From positions 1 through 18,157 of the forward strand of contig CAZRDM010000033.1 of assembly GCA_964598845.1 (NCBI GenBank): 18,157 nt of DNA, written 5' to 3'. Source of the DNA: FEN-987 sp964598845 (GTDB taxonomy: Archaea > Thermoproteota > Bathyarchaeia > 40CM-2-53-6). The stretch's first letter is position 1. Each line of letters begins with the position of its first letter. The position numbers and the translations under genes are program-made. Positions 7,384-13,567 of the stretch are shown here, piece after piece. Below the pieces are notes generated by a model. The model did not search any database, was not told the DNA's origin, and was given only the letters and a program-made list of their open reading frames with translations.

Positions 7384-7533
7384 GTGGGACCAAAACCCGT
7401 CTTTTGGGTAGGGTATCCGTGGTATTGGACAGTACCGTTGCACGGTTACTATCTCTGGTTCGGCTACCCATACGTTGTCTATCCGTGGTACGTCTATCCA
7501 TGGTACCCGTACCGGCCGTTCTACTGGTGCTGA
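7384..7533 (+). CDS. Trp/Tyr/Pro-rich microprotein (49 residues)
   Basis: GTG 7384, six bases after a GGTGA site, opens a 49-codon frame ending at TGA 7531-7533. Composition is extreme: 12 Tyr, 7 Trp, 3 Phe and 9 Pro. Tyr-Pro-Trp-Tyr recurs (GYPWYW near the start, then VYPWYVYPWYPY), and the protein ends FYWC. There is no hydrophobic signal peptide, and the charge is very low (one Lys and one Arg). TGG and TAC/TAT codons make up the pattern, and the ordered promoter, ribosome site and stop argue for a real gene. Longer frames on the minus strand and in another plus frame cover the same bases and are probably shadows. Function is unknown; surface adhesion, membrane-interface or heme/aromatic stacking roles would be guesses. 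Confidence 0.55.
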   Translation: MGPKPVFWVGYPWYWTVPLHGYYLWFGYPYVVYPWYVYPWYPYRPFYWC

Positions 7534-7630
7534 ATCCTCAGGATCGATCATCCTCTTACTTTTTCCTAGAAAAACTCAACAAGGTTCAGCGAACCCTGGA
7601 GCATTCCATTTTCGGGCGTGAAGTACGATA

Positions 7631-8197
7631 GTGAAGAATGCAATTCACGTTTCAACATTGAAATATTCCTCTAATTTCGATCACGATACCCTTGTGTCAG
7701 GGATAATACGCGCTTACGCGAGGCGCGGTATGGCAGTGAAGTCCGGGCCTATGTTGCCGGGTGGAAAACGGGCAGACCTAGCATTCTCCTCAGATGAGGG
7801 ATGGACGTATGTTGAAGTAAAGACAAGGACCAAATGTACATCAAAACGCAAAGGAGGCGTATCATCCTTTCGACAGGGCCTCCTCAGGGAGATATCGCGG
7901 TTGACTGCACACTCGCTAGAGCAACTCCCAAAGAAGGAACCCTCCTTGGTTGTTCTGGTCACCTCAGTTTGCCCTGACCGCAGAGAAGCCGTCAGCAAGA
8001 TCGCGATCGCGCGATCATTCACAAAAAGAATTTTCGATCACGACTCGCAGAAGCTTTTGGGACTGATGATCTTCGCGCCTTTCCGAGCTCGGGGTGAGGA
8101 GCAGTCGAGTTGGAAATACGCCTCCGCCTTGATTCTGAATCCCAACTGGAAAGCTCACCATGGTAGCTTCGATAAATTGGCGAGGATCCAACTTTAG
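7631..8197 (+). CDS. PD-(D/E)xK-type nuclease-like protein
   Basis: The 188-residue product has the core of the restriction-endonuclease-like fold: GGKRADLAFSS (Asp49), then WTYVEVKTRT with Glu62 and Lys64, giving D-x12-ExK. An N-terminal helix (HDTLVSGIIRAYARRG) precedes it, as expected for this fold, and a strand VVLVTSV follows at about 107-113. The residues match the metal-binding and catalytic set, so DNA cleavage is plausible, but no family is recognised. Basic residues are abundant. GTG 7631 is used as the start. No methyltransferase or other restriction partner is nearby, so an orphan restriction, repair or recombination role remains open. Confidence 0.6.
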   Translation: MKNAIHVSTLKYSSNFDHDTLVSGIIRAYARRGMAVKSGPMLPGGKRADLAFSSDEGWTYVEVKTRTKCTSKRKGGVSSFRQGLLREISRLTAHSLEQLPKKEPSLVVLVTSVCPDRREAVSKIAIARSFTKRIFDHDSQKLLGLMIFAPFRARGEEQSSWKYASALILNPNWKAHHGSFDKLARIQL

Positions 8198-8241
8198 AGA
8201 GCTGAAATCCCTCTTGAGGTTCTAACTGCGTGTTTCCTCCC

Positions 8242-8461
8242 ATGAAGGAAAAGGATCCAATGCAAGAGCCTACAACTCTTCAGCCCAAGCTTACTGAAAT
8301 GATCACTGAATTCCGGAGAGCCCCTCGACGAGGCTTTCCGCTCGTACACGGCAGGAGAAACCTCGAAGCCAGAATCATTCATAACATTATACGCGACGCC
8401 TAAGGTTGACATTCACAGAGTTACCATTGAGGCAAAGTATTCGCGCTCAAAGAAGGACTAA
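8242..8461 (+). pseudogene. Possible frameshifted small gene upstream of the riboswitch
   Basis: ATG 8242 opens a 53-codon frame ending at 8403 (MKEKDPMQEPTTLQPKLTEM...). A second, overlapping frame from about 8303 to TAA 8459-8461 reads more like protein: GEPLDEAFRSYTAGE, KPESFITLYATPKVDIHRVT, IEAKYSRSKKD, but it has no start. A one-base shift near 8300 would join both. It could be a broken gene or a sequencing error; no homolog is recognised. Confidence 0.25.
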
Positions 8462-8530
8462 GGACGAATAATTGACCAAAGTTCCGACGGCACCCATCTT
8501 GATCTCGGATTTGTGAGTAATGAGTTAAGG

Positions 8531-8538
8531 CTAAATTC
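8531..8538 (+). promoter_or_regulatory. TATA-like box before the thiT riboswitch
   Basis: CTAAATTC stands about 30 bases before the aptamer, as expected for transcription starting near 8557. Confidence 0.35.
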
Positions 8539-8559
8539 TAGCTTGGTTCCAAGCTGAAA

Positions 8560-8663
8560 TCGAAGGTACCGGGGGAGCTGGGGGAGCCCGGCTGAGAGGG
8601 CGGCCTGATTCGTCGTCGACCCCGCGAACCTGATCCGGGTAATGCCGGCGTAGGGAGTGTGCT
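8560..8663 (+). promoter_or_regulatory. Thiamine pyrophosphate (TPP) riboswitch aptamer (THI element)
   Basis: The conserved THI-box parts occur in order: a GGGG strand (8571-8575), a variable P3 hairpin AGCTGGG/CCCGGCT (8576-8582 with 8587-8593), the CTGAGA core (8592-8597), GACCCC with the pairing partner of the GGGG strand (about 8618-8623), then GAACCTGATCCGGGTAATG (8626-8644), with stem CCGG (8635-8638)/CCGG (8645-8648), and CGTAGGGA (8649-8656). These bases match the TPP-binding family; ligand binding turns off thiamine uptake or synthesis genes. Its position before thiT fits. The closing P1 stem is less clear. TPP riboswitches are known in bacteria, plants, fungi and some archaea such as Thermoplasma. 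Confidence 0.9.
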
Positions 8664-8703
8664 GAGTGAGAATCCCGTACGGCAATTCTGCAGCTTCGTT
8701 TCA

Positions 8704-8748
8704 GGAGACTTGGCTGTCCTCCGTGACCTTCAGAAGGATTGGAGGTGA
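8704..8748 (+). promoter_or_regulatory. Riboswitch expression platform sequestering the thiT ribosome site
   Basis: The ribosome site GGAGGTGA (8741-8748) can pair through GGAGG (8741-8745) with CCTCC (8718-8722), with an inner stem CCTT (8727-8730)/AAGG (8734-8737). The same CCTCC can instead pair with GGAGAC (8704-8709) through GTC (8716-8718) and TCC (8720-8722), with C8719 bulged. The two folds exclude each other, so a switch in translation start is likely. That TPP favours the hidden form is inference. Confidence 0.5.
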
Positions 8749-8754
8749 AAAGGG

Positions 8755-9267
8755 ACGGTAAAGATTCAGACGAGAATTATGAGCGAGGCTGTAGCGGCCG
8801 TGGCACTATCGGGAGTTCTTCACCTAATCACACTATACCAGCTACCTGAGGGCGGTAGGATCACTGCAGCGGCGATGGTACCAGTCTTGTTCGTCGCCGT
8901 TAGGAGAGGTTGGCGCATCGGGACAATTGCAGGGGTCGCTTACGGATTAGTAGTACTGATTGAAGAGCCGTTCATCTTTCATCCCTTACAGGTCCTTCTA
9001 GACTATCCTTTAGCTTACGGAGCCCTAGGGGTAGCGGGACTATTCCGCAAACTGCCGGTGATAGGTGTCTTGATGGGAATCGCGGGACGGTTCATCTCCC
9101 ACTTCATTTCGGGCCTAGTCTTCTTCGCTACCTATGCTCCCGCAGGAATGAATCCAGCTCTATACTCTGCCATATACAATGCCAGCTACCTTGTTCCAGA
9201 GCTATTCGTAAGTGTGGTTGTGATGTTCGTACTACAGCAGAGAAAGATACTCCAAGTCTACATGTGA
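8755..9267 (+). CDS. thiT: Thiamine transporter ThiT (ECF substrate-binding S component)
   Basis: The product matches ThiT, the membrane S component that captures thiamine for an energy-coupling-factor transporter. Family marks are LPEGGRITAAAMVPVLFVAV (about 30-50), the HPLQVLLDYPLAYGALG loop, GRFISHFISGLVFF and YAPAGMNPALYSAIYNASYLVPE. About six helices are expected. No shared EcfA/A'/T genes are in the window. The upstream TPP riboswitch fits regulation by thiamine status. The first ATG (8779) lies 30 bases after the strong GGAGGTGA site and would remove the usual basic N-terminus (KIQTR). No ATG, GTG or TTG lies between, but ACG 8755 sits 6 bases after the site, so a non-standard ACG start is proposed; ATG 8779 is the conservative choice. 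Confidence 0.88.
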   Translation, partial: TVKIQTRIMSEAVAAVALSGVLHLITLYQLPEGGRITAAAMVPVLFVAVRRGWRIGTIAGVAYGLVVLIEEPFIFHPLQVLLDYPLAYGALGVAGLFRKLPVIGVLMGIAGRFISHFISGLVFFATYAPAGMNPALYSAIYNASYLVPELFVSVVVMFVLQQRKILQVYM

Positions 9268-9317
9268 GATGTCGCCCGAAGAGAGCCTGCAAGGACTTGC
9301 CAGAGCAAACCGAAGCC

Positions 9318-9332
9318 TCTTCTTTTTCTTCA
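9318..9332 (+). terminator. Pyrimidine-rich tract after thiT, possible terminator
   Basis: A T-rich run (CTTCTTTTTCTTC) lies 50 bases after the thiT stop. Archaeal transcription often ends at such oligo-T tracts, but readthrough into the next gene is possible. Confidence 0.3.
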
Positions 9333-9377
9333 ACAATGAATCTCTAGACGTAGTTGGATCCATTAGGGGATCATGTA

Positions 9378-10439
9378 ATGGATGTTAGGTCTAAGCTAGG
9401 AAAGGTCGATCGCAAATATCTGCAGAGATTCGTCTTTGGTCGGCTCGGTGCAAGACGCCGCGAGGTTCTTGTCGGTCCAAAGTTCGGGGTTGACATAGCG
9501 GTCCTAAGGGTCGGGGGACGAAATGTGCTAGTTGCAAGCACCGATCCCTTGTCCCTAATTCCAAGACTAGGTACTCGTGATTCTGCTTGGCTATCAGTCC
9601 ACCTGCTGGCTTCCGATCTTACAACGAGCGGATTCGCTCCGCAATGGGGGATATTCGACTTCAATCTGCCACCCTCGATGAGGGACCTTGAATTCGCCAG
9701 TTATTGGCGAGCCTTTGACTTAGAATGTCGAAAACTTGGCCTAGCTATCGTGGGCGGTCATACGGGAAGATACCAAGGTTGTGATCTCACAGTCATCGGA
9801 GGCGGGGTAATGTGTGCGATTGGACGCGAGGATGAGTATCTAACATCGGCTATGGCAGAGGAAGGAGACGATCTCATACTCACTAAGGGTCCCGCCATCG
9901 AGACGACCGCGGTTCTAGCGAGGGTCTTCGCGAAAACTGTCAGGAAAGCGCTCGGAAGCAGACTCTTTGAACAGGCTTGGCGTTACCTGACCAAGGTTTC
10001 CACCGTGAACGACGCCTTGACAGCAGTCTCCGCAGGCCGCCACGAAGAAGGAGTGACAGCAATGCATGATGCCACGGAAGGGGGCGTCATCGCAGCTGCT
10101 CTAGAGCTTGCGGATGCTTCTAGACTCGGAGTAGACCTTGACCTCTTCAGCATAGAGATCACTGAGGAGACCCGTGAGTTATGCAAGCTGTTCAAGATTG
10201 ACCCACTCATCTCGTTAAGCGAAGGAAGCTTGCTGATCGCTTGTCGACCTCACAGGACAAGCGCCGTCATGAGGAGACTCGCTGCGGGTGGGACAAATTC
10301 CCAAGCCATAGGAAGGCTAACCTCAAACTCCGGTGCAGCATATGGGAGCATGAAGCGAGGTCGCGTTCGGTTGAGATATCCGAAATTCGATCCTTACTGG
10401 AAAGCCTACTGGCTGGCAACCGAGAAGAAGTTGAAATAG
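9378..10439 (+). CDS. AIR synthase-related (HypE/ThiL/PurM superfamily) protein
   Basis: The 353-residue product has the two-domain fold of the PurM/HypE/SelD/ThiL superfamily, which binds ATP and uses it to activate or phosphorylate a substrate. Seen are GPKFGVDIAVLRVG followed by LVASTDPLS (N-terminal strand with the metal/ATP-binding Asp), VHLLASDLTTSGFAPQW, LAIVGGHTGRY, and in the C-terminal domain DDLILTKGPAIETTAVLA, MHDATEGGVIAAALELA and SEGSLLIAC. The arrangement is closest to archaeal HypE-like proteins. Typical HypE needs a C-terminal Cys for cyanide transfer; the end here (TEKKLK) has none, so hydrogenase maturation is unlikely. Proximity to thiT allows a ThiL-like (thiamine phosphate kinase) role, but it is not supported by sequence. 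ATG 9378 follows AGGGGA; TTG 9354 has no ribosome site. Confidence 0.75.
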   Translation: MDVRSKLGKVDRKYLQRFVFGRLGARRREVLVGPKFGVDIAVLRVGGRNVLVASTDPLSLIPRLGTRDSAWLSVHLLASDLTTSGFAPQWGIFDFNLPPSMRDLEFASYWRAFDLECRKLGLAIVGGHTGRYQGCDLTVIGGGVMCAIGREDEYLTSAMAEEGDDLILTKGPAIETTAVLARVFAKTVRKALGSRLFEQAWRYLTKVSTVNDALTAVSAGRHEEGVTAMHDATEGGVIAAALELADASRLGVDLDLFSIEITEETRELCKLFKIDPLISLSEGSLLIACRPHRTSAVMRRLAAGGTNSQAIGRLTSNSGAAYGSMKRGRVRLRYPKFDPYWKAYWLATEKKLK

Positions 10440-10446
10440 TCACAGC

Positions 10447-10605
10447 TCATTCGAGTGATCTGAATTTCAGATAACCGATTTTTCCTATGCAGTTCCGACA
10501 CCAGAATTGGTTCCGTTCGGGTGAGTATTCAGCGTGTGCGTCGACCACCACGTTTCCACATGCGAGCTGAATGAAGGCTACGCAGGAAGAAAGCAGATTA
10601 AACAA
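10447..10605 (-). CDS. Small zinc-ribbon protein (52 residues)
   Basis: A minus-strand frame ending at TGA 10447-10449 reads VAFIQLACGNVVVDAHAEYS then PERNQFWCRNCIGKIGYLKF. The CG knuckle and CxxC pair look like a zinc ribbon. The same frame is open back to the stop of the PrmC-like gene at 10642, without a TAA, TAG or TGA between, so readthrough would fuse the two. The only usual start is TTG 10605, which has no ribosome site; TTTAAT (10597-10602) just after it could be a TATA box for an even shorter product. Function is unknown. Confidence 0.45.
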   Translation of the reverse strand: MFNLLSSCVAFIQLACGNVVVDAHAEYSPERNQFWCRNCIGKIGYLKFRSLE

Positions 10606-10641
10606 GACGAATTCTATGATGACGATGCGGCCATCAGTTCG

Positions 10642-11262
10642 TTAACTAGGGAAGGTTTCTCTAAGCCGCAGACTTAGCACTTGAAGCTCTTCGAAGAACA
10701 AAGGTCGTGTGGTCACCGTAGAGAAATAGAATTCCGGATGTTGTCTAACCAGGCTTGCAGGCTCGTTTAGACTGCTGATCAAGAGAAATGCTGTTCCACC
10801 CTTTCCGAGATGATGTGGCAGCTCCCGAAGGAACCGTTCAATTATGGTACGTCCCGCTGGGCCGCCATCGACCGCACTATCCATAATCCTAGCGCTGGGC
10901 AGGTAGGGAGGATTGAAGAGCACGAAATCGAATTGGTCGGATATCTTCGAAAATAGATCGGAAACTATCGCCTTGCATTCAACCCTAAGCAATCTGGCGG
11001 CTTTCACGGCATGTCGAACCGCTGATTCTTCGATGTCGGCCAAGGTCACCCTGGCGCCTCGCAGAGAGCAGTACAATCCAAGTATCCCTGAACCTGTACC
11101 AAGATCCAAGACCTGCTTCCCTTCAAACGGCAAACCAGAGATGGCGTCAAGCATCAGGAAACTGTCCTCGCCTAGATGGTACACTCCTTCAGGAGTGTCC
11201 CTTACTGCATGCAATATCTCTCGCAGAATCTCTCCTTCGTCGAGTCCTTCTGCTTGTTCCAA
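10642..11262 (-). CDS. HemK/PrmC-type N5-glutamine methyltransferase (release-factor methylase)
   Basis: The 206-residue product is an S-adenosylmethionine-dependent Rossmann methyltransferase of the archaeal/eukaryal Mtq2-HemK type. SAM motif I is DLGTGSGILG (about 53-62), acidic loop ADIEES (75-80) follows, and the catalytic motif IV is NPPY at 117-120, which binds the amide of glutamine. In archaea and eukaryotes this family methylates the GGQ glutamine of release factor 1. It lacks the bacterial N-terminal helical domain, as usual for archaeal members. TTG 11262 is the start; a GAGGG site precedes it. The MBL-fold gene ends 30 bases upstream on the same strand, so the two may form an operon. 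Confidence 0.85.
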   Translation of the reverse strand: MEQAEGLDEGEILREILHAVRDTPEGVYHLGEDSFLMLDAISGLPFEGKQVLDLGTGSGILGLYCSLRGARVTLADIEESAVRHAVKAARLLRVECKAIVSDLFSKISDQFDFVLFNPPYLPSARIMDSAVDGGPAGRTIIERFLRELPHHLGKGGTAFLLISSLNEPASLVRQHPEFYFSTVTTRPLFFEELQVLSLRLRETFPS

Positions 11263-11292
11263 GGAGCTTTTCCCTCAGTGATATCTACTGGG

Positions 11293-11907
11293 TCATGGTT
11301 CCGAGAGGAAGCGTGCGAATTCTTCCTTGCTACGCAGTTTCAGCGTGTAATTGTTCTGTCGCTCGTATCCAATAGTTGATGAGGGTCTGCTTCCGTAATC
11401 ATGACCTGGATATACCTCCACTGAATCTGGCAAGGACAGTACTTTCTTGAACAAGCTGTCATACATATCGAGGGAGCTACCACCAGCCAGATCAGTTCTG
11501 CCGCATTCGCCTACGAAGAGTGTATCCCCGCTGAGCAGCTTTCCGTCGACTAGAAGGCAGATGTGGTCTGCGCAATGACCGGGTGTATGCATCACCTTAA
11601 ACTTCAAGGAACCGATTTCTATTATGTCACCATCTTTGACCGCGATATCCTTTCGTTGCACAGCCTTCTCATGCATCACTATCTTCGCTCCAGTGCGTCG
11701 AACAACTAACTCATTTCCCTGGACATGGTCATGATGAGAATGAGTATTGATCACGTACGAAACCTTCAATGCATGCTCCTGACAGATTCCCAGAAGCTTG
11801 TCAGTTTCCCATGCTGGGTCGATTATGGCGGCCATCTTCGTTTTCTCATCGCCGATGATGTAGGAAAAGTTTTGGAAAGTTCCGACCGGAACCTGTTTGA
11901 AGATCAT
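11293..11907 (-). CDS. Metallo-beta-lactamase-fold hydrolase (glyoxalase II/ETHE1-like)
   Basis: The 204-residue product carries the family's metal-binding residues in order: THSHHDHVQG (about 55-64), HTPGHCADH, SGDTLFVGECGRTDL and PGHDYG. This resembles hydroxyacylglutathione hydrolase and persulfide dioxygenase branches; the CGRTDL segment is typical of this branch. The thiol substrate cannot be set; archaea often use other thiols than glutathione. ATG 11907 is preferred over an upstream start at 11988: it begins MIFKQVPVGTFQNFSYIIG, the usual N-terminus, and a TTTAAT box (11935-11940) lies about 28 bases before it, so the message is nearly leaderless. It is probably first gene of a PrmC operon. 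Confidence 0.87.
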   Translation of the reverse strand: MIFKQVPVGTFQNFSYIIGDEKTKMAAIIDPAWETDKLLGICQEHALKVSYVINTHSHHDHVQGNELVVRRTGAKIVMHEKAVQRKDIAVKDGDIIEIGSLKFKVMHTPGHCADHICLLVDGKLLSGDTLFVGECGRTDLAGGSSLDMYDSLFKKVLSLPDSVEVYPGHDYGSRPSSTIGYERQNNYTLKLRSKEEFARFLSEP

Positions 11908-11934
11908 TGTTAGCTCACAGGAAATCCGGCCAAC

Positions 11935-11940
11935 TTTAAT
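11935..11940 (-). promoter_or_regulatory. TATA-like box of the MBL/PrmC operon
   Basis: ATTAAA on the minus strand, about 28 bases upstream of ATG 11907, is at the distance expected for an almost leaderless archaeal transcript. Confidence 0.4.
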
Positions 11941-12080
11941 CAGTTTCGCTTCGCAGCTAGATGAGTGAGGCTTTCCGTGTTGACACACCGAGCTTCTGCT
12001 CGACTTTCAAAGTGGTGGCCCTTGAACCGAGGGCAGATGTTGCTTAGGACTGCCTTGTGGAGATGCTTTAGAAAGTGAAG

Positions 12081-12443
12081 ATGGCGGATATCATCGCATT
12101 TGAGCCGGATCTTCCTTTCTCCTCAAGAATCCAAAGCGTCTCCGACAGAATTGGCGCTACAAAAAAGATCACAACCGTCTTGCATTCGCTGGAGAAGGAA
12201 TTCAAAGCGTGCGTCCCTCGCGCTCTCATTGTAAACTTGGACGCGTTGAGAGAGAAAATCATAGTTTTCGAAGAACTAACCAAGAAGCGATCGTATACCA
12301 TTTTGAGCTACTATTCCCGTGTGAACAGGCAGCTTGCAGAAGAAGGGAAGCGAATTGGAATTGACTGGGTCGTCCCTAGAGCCGCATTTGTAGCAAGAAC
12401 GGAAGAATTGACGAGAAAGGTCTTAAACGGAGTCGAGAGCTAA
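12081..12443 (+). CDS. Small receiver-like (CheY-fold-like) protein, role unknown
   Basis: The 120-residue product starts MADIIAFEPDLPFSSRI, has a middle strand PRALIVNLDAL (about 47-57), a later strand YTILSYYSRV (about 73-82) and ends with VVPRAAFVARTEELTRKVL. The order acid near the first strand, Asp after a hydrophobic strand, then a serine/tyrosine strand and a further strand-helix resembles a degenerate response-regulator receiver domain without the usual phosphorylation set; the conserved Lys is not seen. It may be a pseudo-receiver. No histidine kinase is nearby. ATG 12081 is used, with GTG 12075 as alternative. It converges on endonuclease IV with one base between stops. Confidence 0.5.
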   Translation: MADIIAFEPDLPFSSRIQSVSDRIGATKKITTVLHSLEKEFKACVPRALIVNLDALREKIIVFEELTKKRSYTILSYYSRVNRQLAEEGKRIGIDWVVPRAAFVARTEELTRKVLNGVES

Positions 12444-12444
12444 A

Positions 12445-13287
12445 CTACAATGCTAGTTCTCGCGCTTTTTTGATGTTCCCCATATCGTCTCTTCGTTCGT
12501 CTATGGGCGTTTCCATGATGAAGGGAAGTTCTCGAAGGGCTTCATGCTTGAGTAGCGCCCTGAATCCCTTTTCTCCAATGTAGCCCAATCCTATGTGTTC
12601 ATGTCTATCTCGACCAGATCCGAGTTCGCCTTTCGAGTCGTTAAGGTGCAATAGCTTGAGGCGTTCTAGTCCAATGACCGAATCGAACTTGCTCAGAGTA
12701 TCCCTCACACCATCGCCCGTTCTGATGTCGTATCCAGCTGCGAAAGCATGCGCCGTGTCGAAGCATACGTCCACTCTATCCTTCCACTTAACTCCTTCGA
12801 GTATTCTCCTGATATCCTCGAACGAAGAGCCCATACTGTTCTTCTGTCCAGCGGTATTCTCTAGCAGTAGCCTGACATGACCATTGCTTTCGGACATTGC
12901 ACTGTTGACAGCGTTGACGAGTCTCTCCAAACCGATTTCAGGCCCTTTGCCGAGGTGGCTGCCCAAATGTGTGACGAGATAGGGGAGTTCAAGTTTGGCG
13001 CATCTGTCAAGCTCGGCCCTGAGTGTCTTCAACGACTTGTTGTAGATGAGTTTCTTTGGGCAAGAAAGGTTCGGCAAGTAAGGCATATGGGATACGACGG
13101 GGCTCAACCCGTAGGCCTTAACCTTCTTCTTGAATTCCGCGACTTGCTCTGAATCCATGGCCTTGAATTTCCATCCTCTTGGGTTGCGCGTGAACATCTG
13201 AAAAGTATCGCAGCCAATCTCCTTCGCGCGGTCTGCTGCCTTGTCCAGTGCTCCTGAAATCGAGACATGGAGTCCGACTCTAATCAT
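12445..13287 (-). CDS. nfo: Endonuclease IV (AP endonuclease)
   Basis: The 280-residue product is a full-length endonuclease IV, a zinc TIM-barrel enzyme that cuts DNA 5' to abasic sites in base-excision repair. It begins RVGLHVSISGALDKAADRA and continues FQMFTRNPRGWK, VVSHMPYLPNLS, VTHLGSHLGKG, LLLENTAGQKNSMGS, VCFDTAHAFAAGYD, LLHLNDSKGELGSGRDRHEH, IGLGYIGEKGF and FIMETP, carrying the His, Glu and Asp zinc ligands. ATG 13287 gives the standard beginning; the frame is open another 55 codons upstream but that part is antisense to the tRNA-His gene and its promoter. No ribosome site is visible, suggesting a leaderless message. The 3' end faces the receiver-like gene. Confidence 0.95.
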   Translation of the reverse strand: MIRVGLHVSISGALDKAADRAKEIGCDTFQMFTRNPRGWKFKAMDSEQVAEFKKKVKAYGLSPVVSHMPYLPNLSCPKKLIYNKSLKTLRAELDRCAKLELPYLVTHLGSHLGKGPEIGLERLVNAVNSAMSESNGHVRLLLENTAGQKNSMGSSFEDIRRILEGVKWKDRVDVCFDTAHAFAAGYDIRTGDGVRDTLSKFDSVIGLERLKLLHLNDSKGELGSGRDRHEHIGLGYIGEKGFRALLKHEALRELPFIMETPIDERRDDMGNIKKARELAL

Positions 13288-13395
13288 AGTAGAAAATCCG
13301 ACCAGCCTTGAGAGCGCAGAAAAATCAAGAGGGGACACTACAAAAGCTGTTCGATTGTTCCCCCGGTAGTCGAAATCGGAAAAGTTGATATGAGA

Positions 13396-13403
13396 ATAAA
13401 AGC
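13396..13403 (+). promoter_or_regulatory. TATA box of the tRNA-His gene
   Basis: AATAAAAG lies about 20 bases before the first tRNA base, the usual distance for archaeal tRNA promoters. Confidence 0.5.
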
Positions 13404-13435
13404 GCACCCTGCCGCGATGGCCGCCGTAACGTAGA

Positions 13436-13456
13436 GGAGCCAGAACCTCCACGGAA
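13436..13456 (+). other. tRNA-His D-loop intron (15/16), 21 nt
   Basis: A 21-base insert after G15. Inner helix GGAG (13437-13440)/CTCC (13447-13450); central helix CGT (13431-13433)/ACG (13451-13453); 3-base bulges AGA and AAC. The cut sites AG^A and AA^C restore a standard D loop. The central helix has three rather than four pairs, so the BHB is relaxed. Confidence 0.75.
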
Positions 13457-13500
13457 CTTGGTAGCGTATGGGCCTGTGGAGCCCAGAGGCGGGGTTCAAA

Positions 13501-13519
13501 TCGTCTCTAGACGTGAGAG
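13501..13519 (+). other. tRNA-His T-loop intron (59/60), 19 nt
   Basis: A textbook BHB: outer helix is the T stem, central helix TTCA (13495-13498)/TGAG (13514-13517), bulges AAT and AGT, inner helix CGTC (13502-13505)/GACG (13510-13513) with loop TCTA. Cutting AA^T and AG^T restores TTCAAAT. Confidence 0.85.
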
Positions 13520-13543
13520 TCCCCGCGGCGGCCCTCACGCCCA

Positions 13544-13548
13544 TTTTT
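13544..13548 (+). terminator. Oligo-T terminator after tRNA-His
   Basis: TTTTT 11 bases past the discriminator base; such runs end archaeal tRNA transcripts. Confidence 0.35.
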
Positions 13549-13567
13549 CCCCGTTCTGGTTCAACTT

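Larger units (their letters stand above)
13420..13533 (+). tRNA. tRNA-His (anticodon GTG) with introns in the D loop and T loop
   Basis: Removing two inserts gives a normal tRNA. The acceptor stem is GCCGCCG (13421-13427)/CGGCGGC (13526-13532), with the histidine-specific G-1 (13420) opposite discriminator C73 (13533). The D stem is ACGT/GCGT with loop AGCTTGGTA. The anticodon stem TGGGC/GCCCA encloses CTGTGGA, anticodon GTG at 13476-13478. The T stem CGGGG/CCCCG encloses TTCAAAT. CCA is not encoded. Inserts at 13436-13456 (D loop) and 13501-13519 (T loop) both sit in BHB-like folds, so they should be spliced by the archaeal endonuclease. The gene has its own TATA box and a T5 run follows at 13544-13548. 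The opposite strand holds the upstream part of the nfo frame. Confidence 0.9.

Noticed and set aside
7111..7551. 146-codon minus-strand frame
   Set aside because: It is antisense to the Trp/Tyr/Pro gene over its first part, has no recognisable domain and no ribosome site.
9378..10439. Calling the AIR-synthase-like gene thiL or hypE
   Set aside because: The diagnostic HypE C-terminal Cys is absent and ThiL-specific motifs are not clear; position beside thiT alone is not enough.
13288..13452. N-terminal extension of endonuclease IV
   Set aside because: It is antisense to the tRNA-His promoter and gene; ATG 13287 gives the standard N-terminus.
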